64,000 bases of DNA from Gymnothorax reevesii. Its lineage: Eukaryota > Chordata > Actinopteri > Anguilliformes > Muraenidae. This document shows positions 1 to 11,600 of this stretch, piece after piece (position 1 is the stretch's first letter; every line of letters begins with the position of its first letter). The position numbers and the translations under genes are program-made. Location of the stretch: the NCBI GenBank assembly GCA_029721435.1, contig CM056580.1, forward strand, positions 77,401,367 to 77,465,366, read 5' to 3'. Under the pieces are notes generated by a model. It was not told the origin of the DNA, searched no databases, and saw nothing but the letters and a program-made list of their open reading frames with translations.

Positions 1-1543
1 GGTCTATGGTGCAGTCATAAGGTCGGTGAGGTGGTAAGCTGGTGGCCCGGGACTTAGAGAACACTTCCTTGAGATCATGAAACTCTAGGGGGACCTTCTC
101 AAGATCTGGTATTTCTTCTTGGGATGGGCAGTGTTGAGGTTCGCGGGCGTTGTGGAGGCATGCCAGGGAGCAGTTGGGGCTCCAACCCTTAACCTCATTC
201 TTCCGCCAATCAATATTTGGGAGGTGTTTGGCCATCCATGGATGGCCCAAAACAATGGGAGCATGGGGAGAATGTAAGAGGAGGAGCTGAATGGTTTCGT
301 GGTGGTTTCCTGAGGTTTTGAGTTTGATGGGGCTGGTAGCGTGAGTTATCTGGGCTATTTTCTGGCCACTGAGTGAATTGGCCACCCAGTCAGGAAAGAT
401 CCTCTCGGTAGGGATTCCCCATTCTTGAGCCAGCTCCACATCGATGAGGTTCTCCTCAGCGCCGGTATCAATGAGGGCTAGGGTGGACTTACTCCCTCCT
501 CCCCACTCCAGGATAACTGGGAGGCACGTACGGTTCTTAGTCTCCTGCACTGGCGTCACTCCAATCACTACTCTTCTCTGTGCACCAGGGGAACTTCTCT
601 TGTTGGGACACTGAGCAATGTGGTGTCCCCCCTTGCCACAGTAGAAGCAGGCCCCTTCTCTGCGACGGCGGTTCTTCTCCTCCACAGGGATGCGAGTACG
701 GCCCAGTTGCATGGGTTCTGGCTCAGGGGGACTGTCGCCAGTAGGGGGTGGTAGAGGCAGAGTGCTCTGGAGGAGTGGGTTAGGTCGTCTGCGGGAGGCG
801 AAGCGTCTGCGTTCTTCCAATCGGGAATCCACGCGAATAGCCAAGTCGACCAAGTCATCCAAATCCTCCGGTAACTCCCGGGAAACCAGCTCATCCTTTA
901 ACGCTTCAGAAAGCCCGTTAAAAAAGGCATCGAACAAAGCTCTATGTCCCCACCTGCTGTTGGTAGCCAGTGTCTGGAAATCAATGGCGTAGTCGGCCAC
1001 GGAACGGCTCCCCTGTCGAATGCGCAGAATTTCTCGTCCCGCCTCGTGACCCAGCTTCGTGCGGTCAAAGATGCGCCTCATCTCCTCACCCAGCAGACCA
1101 GATGTCTGCACGCAGGGTAGATCTGCTTCCCATGCAGCCGTAGCCCACTGCTTGGCCCTTCCCGTCAGTTGCGTGATGATGAAAGCAACCCGAGCTCTTT
1201 CGGTGGGGAATGACGAGGGCTGTAGGCTGAAAATGAGCTTGCACTGGGTGAGAAAAGCCCGACATGCTCCCGGGTTCCCGTCGTACCTCTCAGGCGGTGG
1301 CAGGCGTGGCTCGCAGACTGGCAGTGGCGGAGCAGACGCAGGAGCAGGAGTGGCATGGACGGCAGGCTGGGGAGACTGTAGCCGCTGAGCGTCTTGCACA
1401 GAGCGAGTGAGATCCGCCATCTGAAGACTCATGGTTTGCATATGTTGCATAAGAGCCCGAAGCTGACGCTCTTGGAATTCTAACTGAGCGCCCTGTTGGT
1501 GCACTGCCTCCTGCAGAGACTGGTCTGACGCTGGCTCCGTCAT
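1..1543 (-). CDS. Ty3/Gypsy (sushi-like) gag-protease, 5' part of gag-pol
   Basis: A reading frame of 514 codons opens at the ATG at 1543-1541 and stays open to the window edge, so it is partial. It encodes a Gag precursor followed by an aspartic protease. Residues 1-60 are Gln-rich and probably coiled. A PEG10/RTL-type gag domain follows (about 80-290). The zinc knuckle CX2CX4HX4C is C299, C302, H307, C312. The protease active site is D359-T360-G361 (context ALIDTGAEENLID). The last residues (YDCTID) match the start of Gypsy reverse transcriptase, so RT, RNase H and integrase should lie left of the window. The start is the first ATG after the LTR, only about 13 nt from it. No stop or frameshift was seen in the translated part, unlike most elements here, which suggests a young copy. 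Placement near sushi-ichi/Tf1 chromoviruses is inferred from the gag/protease motifs and the priming signals. Confidence 0.85.
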   Translation of the reverse strand, partial: MTEPASDQSLQEAVHQQGAQLEFQERQLRALMQHMQTMSLQMADLTRSVQDAQRLQSPQPAVHATPAPASAPPLPVCEPRLPPPERYDGNPGACRAFLTQCKLIFSLQPSSFPTERARVAFIITQLTGRAKQWATAAWEADLPCVQTSGLLGEEMRRIFDRTKLGHEAGREILRIRQGSRSVADYAIDFQTLATNSRWGHRALFDAFFNGLSEALKDELVSRELPEDLDDLVDLAIRVDSRLEERRRFASRRRPNPLLQSTLPLPPPTGDSPPEPEPMQLGRTRIPVEEKNRRRREGACFYCGKGGHHIAQCPNKRSSPGAQRRVVIGVTPVQETKNRTCLPVILEWGGGSKSTLALIDTGAEENLIDVELAQEWGIPTERIFPDWVANSLSGQKIAQITHATSPIKLKTSGNHHETIQLLLLHSPHAPIVLGHPWMAKHLPNIDWRKNEVKGWSPNCSLACLHNAREPQHCPSQEEIPDLEKVPLEFHDLKEVFSKSRATSLPPHRPYDCTID

Positions 1544-1556
1544 GGTCAGATCGTAA
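1544..1556 (-). promoter_or_regulatory. Self-priming type primer-binding site
   Basis: Immediately after the LTR, the minus strand reads TTACGATCTGACC up to the gag ATG. No tRNA-like TGG start is present. Ten bases (ACGATCTGAC, complement of 1545-1554) are complementary to GTCAGATCGT at the predicted RNA 5' end (complement of 1985-1994). This is the arrangement known for Tf1/sushi elements, which prime with the 5' end of their own RNA. The priming mechanism itself is inferred. Confidence 0.6.
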
Positions 1557-2658
1557 TGTTGTGATTTACGAAATGAACCAAGAGCGACAACCAGTAGAAT
1601 GCAAAAAGGAGGCTTTATTTCAGAAGGGGGAAACCCCCCAACAGAGCTGGCAACGGTACAAAGTCCACAATCCAAAAACAGTATCCAATGGGCGTAATCC
1701 AGAATCGTAACCAGGGCACCAATAACAAAGTTCGTGGTCAGACAAAAAGGGTTCGGTACACAGGCGTAGGTTTGGAGGAGAAACAAACTCATAAGCCAAA
1801 GACAGTCCGAATCCAAAACCAGGGCAGTAATCACAAAATCAAGGTCGGGCAGAAAAAGGTCAAAACTCACAGATGCAACAATATCCAAAAAGGGCAAACC
1901 AAAATCAATAGTCGAGCAATCCAATCAGAAAGATAAACACTGAGCAATCAAGGCGAGAAACGTGGCACGAGAAAACTAGGGAGAACGATCTGACAAGAGT
2001 GAGAACCAAACAGACATCTTATATACACATCCAGGGTAAACACATGACCAGGGAGAACAGGTGCAATCAATGGTGACAATGATTAGGGAGAGACACATGA
2101 GGGATAAACTAATTACATGAATTTGGCTGTAGCTAAAACGCAGACAGGGATCACAAGACAAACCTAAGTACAAACAGCAGCTCCGGTTAAGGAGTACTAA
2201 AAGTGCATAGTCTAAAGACAAGGAAAGCATGAGATATAAGTGGAAAACTGCAGCAGAGATAATTAGGGATAGGCAAGGAGGCGGAGACTAGAATTGGGCG
2301 ACAGCTGAGAGATCATTAGTCAATTAGTAAGTGCAGCTATACAATCCCAAGTGCTTGTTAGTAAGTTAGTCCAAATATACAAGGTTAGTGTGGATTAGTA
2401 TTTAGCAAAAACAATAAACTGTTAGTATGTGTTAGTAAGACAGTAAAAGAGAGAGGAAGGAAGAACACGAGATAATGAAAGAAGATTGAAACCCAGAAAC
2501 CAATAAATCACCCGAATGAGTGTCACACAAGACAAGGGACCGTGAGCAAAGATACACACCTGACAAGACAGGGGAGACAAAGTGCAAAGCATGAAAATGA
2601 AAACATGGCTAGGCCAGGCACAGAACTTAACATGACAGCAGAATCCAGAATCCCAACA
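1557..2658 (-). repeat. 5' LTR of the sushi-like Gypsy element
   Basis: About 1.1 kb bounded by a short inverted repeat: TGTTGGGATTC at the minus-strand start (2658) and AATCACAACA at its end (1557). On the minus strand it contains a TATA box (2018-2025) and an AATAAA (complement of 1614-1619), giving a U3-R-U5 order that reads toward gag. Two diverged relatives occur at about 29,340-30,591 and 20,035-20,495. The 3' LTR lies outside the window, so its age cannot be measured here. Confidence 0.8.
2018..2025 (-). promoter_or_regulatory. LTR TATA box (TATATAAG)
   Basis: The minus strand reads TATATAAG. The stretch complementary to the predicted primer-binding site ends at 1994, about 24-31 nt downstream, which is the usual distance to an RNA polymerase II start. 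It is the likely promoter of the gag-pol transcript. Confidence 0.6.
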
Positions 2659-3100
2659 AATTGAGCATCGGAGGCAATGTTCCAAAGCTGTGACCTTGGC
2701 AAAAAAAAAGTGGTGTGGCCCTTAAGGGAACCATTGTATCAGACTGATTGCAAAGGGATCTTATCTTTTTCTTTCAGATTTTCAAAATGGCGAAAATGTA
2801 GAGAGAGAAGGATTAGTTTAATTTATAGTAACAGTTATTTGTACAATGGTATCTTGAGCTATTTAAAAAATCATGTCAATATACCAAATGGTTGAAGGGA
2901 TATTGCACATTTTGCATTTTAAAAAAAAATAATAGCAGTATTTCGTCGTGAAATGACTCCAAATTTTAGATGGACCCGCACATCCCCCAAGTTTTGTGTA
3001 AATATGATCAAAGTTTTTGCTTGGTATAGTTTCACTTCCTGTTTTAGTGTTTTTGAAAGGTTGAGGTGGAGCGTGTGGAATATCAGACGTAAGAGTCAAG
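2659..3100. other. Unassigned flank of the Gypsy insertion
   Basis: AT-rich sequence with short A and T runs. No coding similarity, terminal repeats or RNA gene was seen. Confidence 0.4.
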
Positions 3101-3104
3101 CATA

Positions 3105-3300
3105 GATGGAAGTCAATTGCTGGATAGCTCACTCGCTTAAGGCATTGCGTAGCACTATGATAGTAGTTATAGCGTCACGGGTTCAAGCCCTAGCCATACC
3201 AACCGGCGGAATAGGCGCCGATTTATGTTTTTGCCCGTGGGTGCTCAAATTAAATGAATACCGCCAGAGGTGTATTGTAACGAGTACAAATCCTCAAAAA
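3105..3300 (+). repeat. tRNA-derived SINE-like element
   Basis: An A-box-like TGGATAGCTCA is followed about 50 nt later by a B-box-like GGGTTCAAGCCC, the internal pol III promoter layout of a tRNA head. The body ends in a short A-rich stretch and T run near 3295-3318. It is too degenerate to fold as a tRNA gene. Confidence 0.5.
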
Positions 3301-3310
3301 ATTACTTGAG

Positions 3311-3945
3311 TTTTTTTTTGTAAACCGGGACTTTTACTTTTACTACATTTAAAAGATAAAAAGTATACTTTCACTTCGTTACTTTGACACTGGCCACTTC
3401 GTTACTCGTCACAAATGATAATATGATTGTAATTCATCATTTAAGGATTCTGTGGATTTGGCGTGTTCAAGAAGAACAACGGAGCTTGGCAGGGTATCTT
3501 TGTGCAGATGTGTCCACCAGCGTACATGGAGCTGCAAATTTTTACGCGCTGTTACAATATTCTATCACTAGATGGCACAGCCGGATCAGTTATTGAAAAT
3601 TCACAAGCAAGCCGAGCTTGAAGTTTAGTTTAGAATATGGACGCATTCACTCAAACCTCTTTTTTTTCAGGAGTTGCCTAAATAAAACCCCTCAGCTAAC
3701 CCTGATGTGCAAACTGGCTCAGTATACTTGCCCATTGCATCTATCCAGTAGTTAAAAATTTTTTCTTGCTACAGAAATAATCATTACCCTCTGTAGCAAC
3801 CACTTCAGCTACAGTGAGTCAGTGGTATCCCAATTAGCAGTTAAGAAAAATTGGTTTTCAAAAGAAAAAATTAGACATGGTATTGATACTATGTAATTCT
3901 ACTATTAATTATAGTCAATTATAGTGGTTTTTAAACCACCAGTAA
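3311..3945. other. Unassigned, AT-rich
   Basis: It includes a stretch near 3320-3400 rich in ACTTTTACTT-like words, which is common near fish SINEs. Nothing else was recognised. Confidence 0.3.
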
Positions 3946-3947
3946 AC

Positions 3948-4428
3948 TCAAATGAGAATGTCATGAGAAAGCCACTTAGACTCATTACGAGCGAGCCAGG
4001 ACTGTAGTTCTGGGATGTCTTGTGCACGCAAGTTGAGCAGCTGCCTCAAGTTTGACTCTGTGTCCACATGACCCAGAATGGCTAGTCCTTGACACGCCAG
4101 ATATTGGACAAAAGAAAAAATACTCACCAACACAGTTCATGCTTCAGCCATTTGCTTTTGCTTGGCGGCAGAGAGAGCATTTGCTACATTAACTCTGGCA
4201 ATAGCCGCACTTGTGGTGCTAGCAGCAGCTCGATGGACTTTTGACTTCGCATGGAAGCGAAATCTTTCTATTGCTTTGCCCCAACTGCAAAAGCCATCTT
4301 TTACAAAAGCCTTGTCAGAATCCATCTCACGTCCTCCTGTACATGGCGACGGGGCATGCATTTTGTCGGCAGCAGAGCACACTTCACAGAGCACTTTGTT
4401 TGTTAGCGCATCATAGGTAATCTACGGG
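3948..4428 (-). pseudogene. ZMYM1-like TTF-domain / hAT transposase fragment
   Basis: One minus-strand frame encodes a TTF-type zinc-finger segment (TYDALTNKVLCEVC, then AFVKDGFCSWGKAIERFRFHAKS) followed by LACQGLAILGHVDTESNLRQLLNLRAQD. These are the hallmarks of ZMYM1-like hAT-derived proteins, in family order. The frame is broken by a TGA at 4139-4137 where the family usually has Arg, consistent with CGA to TGA decay at a CpG, and it reads on in the same frame afterwards. It ends at a stop at about 3948, well before the catalytic core. It is therefore a short, dead fragment of a hAT-like gene, not a host exon. Confidence 0.65.
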
Positions 4429-5020
4429 AATTTTGTTTTCTAACTGGCCTGGTACTTTCGTCCCTGACACTTGCTGCTGTCTGTGTCGCTGGTAACGCTT
4501 CGACCGCCACTGTTGCTGAGAGCATTGGTAGCGGTAGACACGGTTCTACGTAGTTTTCTTAACACAAACTTGTCTATTTTTAACCGCCAATATGCAACCA
4601 ACCTTCACATTTTTGTTCTGTGTGTACAAGACGGACTCGTTGTTTGGCCTTAGCCAACAATCTGATAATCCGACTGGTTACCTGTCACGTGACTACACCG
4701 TAACGTGTAAACGCACAAAGCTGTAATGATTTTAATTGGATAATACGAGTCAAATAGATGCAGTTCATTTTAAAGATGCAGTTTTACAATGAGTTTTATT
4801 CATTCTCTCTCTCTTTTTTTCTTATCGGCCATCCCGATAGGCCAGTGGTTGCTCAACCTTGTCAGTGGGTGCTCGAGCCTTGGAGCACCCACGGGATCGG
4901 CGCTTATGACCAGCAGTGGTCGGCAGCTTTTTCAGAGTAGCGCACAATTGGCCATTGCGCTACAGGGTTTCAAATTGGGAAGGGACTGCCGGGAAAGGGA
5001 AATAAATAAATAAATAGCTT
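4429..5020. other. Unassigned
   Basis: No coding or RNA gene was recognised. A short near-palindrome lies at about 4865-4895 (GGGTGCTCGAGCCTTGGAGCACCC). Confidence 0.3.
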
Positions 5021-5027
5021 TGTTTGT

Positions 5028-5322
5028 TGCTCATGCGCCTCCTGTTGGCCAGACGGGCGCTCCTCAGGAAGATTCTAAGCCTGTTCCTGTCCGGGTATCC
5101 TCTGCCCTCGTTCTGAACTTGCGAAGATTCAACCAATGAGTGTATAAGAAGTAGCAGGCTGACAGGCATGTGCTTCGGAGGAGAGCCGTGAACTGTCTTC
5201 ACTATCCTGAGTTGGCAGCAAGGGGTCGCAAACGAGCAAGCCTTGTACATAGTTCACCAATTGGGCATTCCAGATTTGGGTGGCATTGGAGATGCCAAAT
5301 TAAAAAAAAAAAAAAAAAGAAT
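5028..5322 (+). repeat. Poly-A tailed retroposon (SINE-like)
   Basis: A GC-rich block typical of short fish retroposons (GTGCTTCGGAGGAGAGCCGTG and TGGCATTGGAGATGCCAAATT) ends in an uninterrupted A run at about 5304-5319, as expected for target-primed insertion on the plus strand. Its 5' limit is uncertain, and no pol III boxes were confirmed. Confidence 0.45.
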
Positions 5323-6395
5323 AGTCTGAAGACAGTCCGATCAAATTTTTATAATGACTTGACAAAGGTTGTAACAGGACAAGCAAAAAAAAAGTCTGGA
5401 TTCAATAAAATTCAAAATGGTGGAAAATCAATTGGATGTAATATTATGTCCTTGGTTGGGTTGGACTCAGCTTGGGCAAAGAATTCCAGAGATATTAAGT
5501 TTTTGCTTTTCGAATGAAGTGTGCAGAAGTCATGAGAAGATATATAAGTGCATATTTGGGACACTGTAGAGCTTGAGGACTGCTGGACCTCAAAATTTCT
5601 GTATCAGTTATTCAATCTGGGATTTATTACTGTGCCAAATTTGTTACTTTGACCGCAACATGTTTCATCATTTCGTCATCAAATCAAGGTCTTACAACCC
5701 ATGAAATGACCACCCCCCCCCCCCCGCCCCCCCCACCAAAAAAGTTTTGAATAGGTCAAAAAGTGTACAATTACAGTATTTGACGGGGGTGGGGAGACTC
5801 ACTTCATTGTTTCTCCTCCCTAGCATTTTTAGTGAAGGGGATGGGTTTGAGCAGAAGGTAACTTGATCTCTTTTAGCCAGAACCTTCAACGACTTGCCAT
5901 CAGAGGTTTAAAGATCCTTGAGTCCCTGCCGCTGATAATGGCCTGTAACTCCAAAGTGGTTCCTCTTTACTTTTCCTGATTATCGGCTGAAAATTAACTT
6001 GCTCACTTACTAAGACAAATTGGTAGAATTAGCAGTCAATTTCTTTTTCAGGGCGTTATAATAAATTGCATCACATGGGCTAATTATCAGGCATTTTCCG
6101 ATCCACATTAATGATGACATAAAACAAATATACTGTAGGCCTTTTAAAGATTCTGAATTCTTTTTGTGCTAATTTTCCACAGGCCAAGAGTTTAATATGC
6201 CAATGAGGCAATTTCCCTTTGTAAATGTATTTTTTAACAAGATATAAAATCATTGTTAAATCATGAATTAACTATGATTAACCACATTTTTAGTTCAATT
6301 TTACTAGCCACATCTACGCCTGATTACTGCCCAGCCAGTTGAATCAAGTAAACACTTAAATTGAACCTGTCTCACAAAATGGAGTACGTAGGCTA
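5323..6395. other. Unassigned, with poly-C tract
   Basis: It contains a poly-C tract broken by one G at about 5712-5736, which is prone to length error in assemblies. Otherwise it is AT-rich sequence with no recognised gene or repeat ends. Confidence 0.4.
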
Positions 6396-6399
6396 AAAG

Positions 6400-7177
6400 A
6401 TCTCTAAAAGCAACACATCATGCCAGGATCTAATGAAAATCAAGAACAGATGAGAAACAACGTCATTGACATCTATCAGTCTGCGGAGGGTTACAAAACC
6501 ATTTTTAAGGCTTTGGGACTCCAGTGAACAACAGTGAGAGCTTTACCCACAAATGGAGAACACTTGGAACAGTGGTGAACACTCCCAGTGGTGGCTCCAA
6601 GAGTGCATTGAAGACTCGTCCAGGAGGTCACAAAAGAGCCCAGAACATCATCTAAACAACTGCAGGCCTCACTTGCTTCAGTTAAAGTCAGTGTTCATGA
6701 TAGGCAAAAATGGCATCCATGGGAGAGTTCCAAGGCTGCTTACCGAAAAGAACACAAAGGCTCATCTCACATTTGCCAAAAAAAAACATCTTGATGATCC
6801 CCAAGACTTTTGGGAAAATATTCGGTGGATAGACAAGACATAACTTCAACTTTTTGGAAGGTGTGCATCCCGTTACTTCGAGCAAAACCTAACACAGTAT
6901 TTCATAAAAACGTTTGAATGCAGTTGTTGTCGCCGAGGGTGGCACAACCAGTTATTAGGTTTAGGGGGCAACTACTTTTTCACATAGGGCCAGGTAGGTT
7001 TGGATACCTTTTTCCCTCAATAAATGAAATCATCATTAAAAAACTTCATTTTGTCTTTACTTGGGTTATCTTTGTCTAGTATTAAAATTTGCTTGATGAT
7101 TTGAAACATTTAAGTATGAAAAATATGCAAAAAACAATAAACCAGGAAGGGGGCAAATACTTTTTCACAGCACTGTA
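6400..7177 (+). mobile_element. Tc1-like transposon remnant
   Basis: The transposase head (ATG at about 6420, encoding MPGSNENQEQMRNNVIDIYQ) is followed by the usual Tc1 middle (PQDFWENIRWIDKT, where the first catalytic Asp survives as WID). The frame is interrupted early by a TGA after about 35 codons and again at about 6841. The coding region then breaks off, and the right end carries the terminal sequence CAAATACTTTTTCACAGCACTG abutting a TA at 7176-7177. The matching left terminal repeat was not found, so the copy is truncated and internally deleted. Confidence 0.75.
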
Positions 7178-7952
7178 TGTTTCTTCGGACCCCACAAGCG
7201 GGACCCCAGATTCTGAGGGGCGCCACTGATTATTTCCACTGCCATTTTTTCCATACCCATATATCAACTAGCTTGGGTGCACACAGCAGGACATGATCAG
7301 TGTAGCAGCAAAAACCCTGAAGCACAAGCACACAAATAAAACCACTGTATGTAATAACACATATAATTGAATATAATGCCAAACCCGCTGTTACAGTTTG
7401 ACTGGTATCTGTAATGGCTGCACTTGGATGTATTTGCGTAGATGTGAGTAAACGAGACTTCTGGATTGCTAAGCAGTGAGGAGATCAACTGTAGCTGCAA
7501 CATGATGCCTTGTGCTGTTACAGACAATTAATTAAAGCAATGTAAACTGGTTGTGAGATGTTAAAATACATTCTGTGCATGAATGCAAAATACTGTAATG
7601 TCTAAGTCTGTTGTAATCAAGTATGGAAGTGGAGCACCATCCAATAGTGAAGTTTACTGATTGTAATACGGTAGCAGTGGAACTGGGCCAAGAAGAAGGA
7701 GGCACTGTTCAGTTCAGATGTTGTAGGCAAAGGAGAGTGATGCCAATCTCCAACCAGTAGCTTTGCAGGTTGACTGGAGTACATACTTTGCCAGAGCTGA
7801 ACTGTCTGAAGGCGGGATGGAGTGGCTTCAGCAGAACCTGGTTCCAATCCTGGTGACCAAAGAAGGATTTGGAGCTTTTGCCCGACAAATTGGACAGAAG
7901 AACAAAACTGGACTGGGTTAACAGGAATGAGGTCCCAATCCTGGACCCTGAA
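7178..7952. other. Unassigned
   Basis: No gene, RNA or clear repeat end was seen between the Tc1 end and the next element. Confidence 0.4.
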
Positions 7953-8696
7953 TAAAGCTCCTGTCACACTGTGGCAACTTAGGAGGGTGAATCCATGCGA
8001 ACTAGAAAAAGTGAAAAAATCTTGGCAATTCGTATTGGGCTGAAGGTGGATTCTCCCTCATTTGCCGGCATTCTCGGCCAGTCTCAGAGAAGCTACAATT
8101 GTTTTGAAATGTTCAAAACATTTGCGGTCCAAGCGCGATTTATTTTTCATCGTACTGCATTCTTGGAGCCAGTCGTGGCAATTCGCATATATATATACGC
8201 ATATATATATATATTGAACATTCGTAGGGGGGTCGTAGTGAGGCGTGGGAGCAAGAATGACCATGACCAATCACGACAATTTGACGGTTGGATTTTGAAT
8301 TTGGTGCATGTAGTAGGTATACCTACGAAGAAGGAAGAATAGGCACTTATGTTGCGTTCGTACTGCATTCTCGGTCAATCTTTCGTACTGCGATCGTTTA
8401 CATTCGTGGTGATTCTTCATGATTCCTACTCCAGTCTTCTAGCTTTGTACAAAGTTCGTACGTGATTCGTACTTCATGCGTAATGATTCTTGTTCATTCT
8501 CACTGCAATCTTACTCCCGTCGCCGACATAGCTACGACAATCTTACAAAATACCTACAGCATGCGCACCACAATCTATGGGCGTTTGTGTATAGGTCCAG
8601 ACAGGGCCCCAGACAGGCAAAAGACAACGACAAAAATAATCCCCCCAGTTCGCGGGGATTCACCACAATAGTCGCCACAGTGTGACAGGGGCTTAA
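7953..8696. mobile_element. PIF/Harbinger-type MITE with TAA target duplication
   Basis: The element proper is 7956-8693 (738 bp). The left end AGCTCCTGTCACACTGTGG and the right end CCACAGTGTGACAGGGGCT are inverted copies differing at one position. A weaker match continues inward for about 50 bp (GTGAATCC...GCGAAC on both sides). It is flanked by TAA at 7953-7955 and 8694-8696, the 3-bp TWA target duplication of PIF/Harbinger elements. The interior has no transposase frame. It has many copies of a TTCGTA/ATTCTT theme and an AT-dinucleotide run near 8190-8215. It is non-autonomous and would need a transposase supplied elsewhere. Confidence 0.8.
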
Positions 8697-11600
8697 GACT
8701 TGGGAGCTGGTTAGAATCAACTAAGTCGGCTTTTGGAAGTTACTATCATCAATGGTTAAGTTTAACTTTCTAAAGACAAAGACTTTCTGGTTTTAAGCTC
8801 AAGTAGTGAATTGCACTTGGTGAAACTTGTGACTCTCAGCAGGGGGTTGAATACACATCACTGGTGCGTCAGGAGGTGACAATGAAAGAAGACACAGTCG
8901 AGGACAGGGGCACATGCCAGACGTGAACCCATCAAAGGAGACATACTTCTAATACATGCATGAACTTCCAACAGACACGCAAGTTGCTGAATGGGTGGAG
9001 ACACCAAATGCATTCACACAACAGTCTGTCAGCACCTGGTGAATGTCTTCACAGTCAGTAGGGATACCTGGTGGGAAGAGTGAACTACTAAAAAGGGACT
9101 CACCACGACCATTTGTGAGAGTGAGGTGTGCAAAAGGTTGGTAAGCAGAACTAATGTAGTCTTAGCCCCTAGAAAGTTCTGTGTCCAGTGTATATTGTGT
9201 CTGTTTTATTTTATTATCTATTTATTGATTTTTTTTTGTTTGGGAATTTTTTGTTTGTTTTTGTTTTGCTCATTGTATATATCTGTACTTCTGGAGTAGT
9301 GTTTGAACTTTACTCATTTGTCTTTGAACTTTGAACCATTTGTCGAGTGTGATGGGCAGTTTAGGTGCCTGACGGTGAGCCTTTGCATCACAGGGATAGA
9401 TTAAAATTCTTTGTCGCAATAAGTTTTCAGTCCAACCCTTACATTGCCCAGCAGGTCTGGCTACCTCTGGCAGGTTTGTGCTTGATGAGAAGATGGAGCA
9501 GCTTCAGTATAAAAATTTTATATAATGTAATTTATTAATATGCCTGTACATTTTTACTATATTAGGGTTTATTGTGTTGATTATTTAATGTGTTTCTTCA
9601 AAAGAAGACCATTACATTTTTCTTTGCTTCTTTCTGTAGGATCCTCTGAGGCATCCTTTGGACTGCATCTGTTTTAGTGAGAAGGTCTGTGGATGATATA
9701 ATTGAAAAGTGATGTCTAGTGCCTTCAAAACATGTTCAGTATCTTTACAAATTTTCTGTGTGAGTACACTACATTGCATTGAGCGCAGTCTCAGCTGACA
9801 CCCTCATCTTAACCCCTTTGCAGCTTTGGTGTCAAAGCTGTTCAGCTCATGCAGCACTCTCCGCAAGCTCACTTTGACATCTTGCATAATTTACTTTGAA
9901 AGTAAATGGGGCATAGTCCTGATCTTAGCCTGATGTTACATATTCTAATCTTTGCCTGCATATTTCACCTATCATTCTGTTTCACATAGCAAACATTTAT
10001 TTATTTATTTATTTATTTATTCATTCATTCATTCAGAAAAGTTAATTTGCACCATCTGCATAGATATAAAATTGCAATGATGGTACTCAGTAATGGATAG
10101 TATTTTGGACATTTAAATAAGAATAGTTAGAGTGCTTTGGTGTCAAATAAACTACAGTTGAGCTCAGTCTGATTATTTCAATGATTCCCGCTGGGTCACA
10201 CGAATGATCACCGCTGTGCTCGAATTCGCTTCTCAAGGGTAAGTTCTTTGGTTGTGTTTTTCTGTTAGCTGGTGCTATTACTAGCTCTCAAGCTCCTCCT
10301 CAGAATGATGCTGGTATTGCAGTTATTTCATTTTGTATGTCTGTGAGCCATGATCATATTACTGTGTTTTTCACTGTGTCAGCACCTGCAGGCAGCGTGT
10401 AATTTCAGAGAGTTGGCTGCCTCCGAATTCTCTATGGAGTAAAAACCTGTATAAATGCACAGTAAGATGCATTTTGAAATGATCAGTTTTGAAAATTAGG
10501 TTATTTTTCTTATTTCCACTTAATGTGGTTCAGCTCCATGGATAAACTTCAGAGATGCTAAGAAACCGTATAATTTTTCTGTAAAAATTTCTGGCCCAGT
10601 AATGATATAAACAATGAGAACCATTGTTTTTTTTTAAATATAAGTATGATATATATATTGGTACTGTTTCTCTATGCATTTTTATGGAAAATTTGCCATT
10701 TCCTGAGAGTGCACTATTGCCGCATGGGGGAAAAAAAAGATTAACAAAGAAATGCAATGCCAAAGGCTTCAATTTCTTCCCCCTAATTTTTGAAAAGCAC
10801 TCTAGGGTAACATCAGTGAATGCTTGCATTTTGAAAAGAGGTTTGGCTCCACGGCCCTGGACAGTAGGCCTAAGTGTTACTACATCAGTGGGTGCTCAGC
10901 CCATCTCTGGCAGTGGCTTTCAATGGTGACTAGAAATCCATGTGACCCGACCCAGTAAACACAAGGTGGGAGGACAGAAACATCCCTATATAAACGCAAC
11001 AGCCAGAATGGGCCTCAACTTCCTGAATTTGGACCTAAATTTCACAGATACAATTTCAATTCAAACAAAATAAAATTTATTTTGAATAAGGGGATGATGG
11101 GGGGCTGGAAAGGACCTGAAGATCACAGAGTTCAAATTAGTTCAAAGCAAAAATGTTTTTATTTCACAAATAAAATGTTTTTATTTTCATAAATAGTCAA
11201 AAATACCCACTGAGGTACAAACAGATTACATAATAAGTAATAAGCATTCATACATGCGTGAGTAATACACTACCTGATAAAAGACTCGGTAAGGTACAGT
11301 ACTTACTGCTGGGAGATTCTATCACAGACCCAGTAATCGCCACGTGTGCACGCTGTGATTTATACAAACACAACAGCCATTGCAATCAAATGGAGTAAGT
11401 CAACACACTTTTAAAGTGACCACCACACTTCAAACCACACGCAACAATAGTGTTTAAATCACCACTACTCCCCGCAGGTTGGCCCACTGCTGGAAACAAG
11501 AGGGACAAACAAATATTCAGTTGGCTCAGTGAGTTCACAGTTCAAAATATAAAGTAGACATGCAAAATACTAATAGCACAATGACCATTCAGAGCAATAA

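Noticed and set aside
3105..3200. Possible true tRNA gene
   Set aside because: A and B boxes exist, but the acceptor stem and anticodon arm do not pair. SINE heads look like this.
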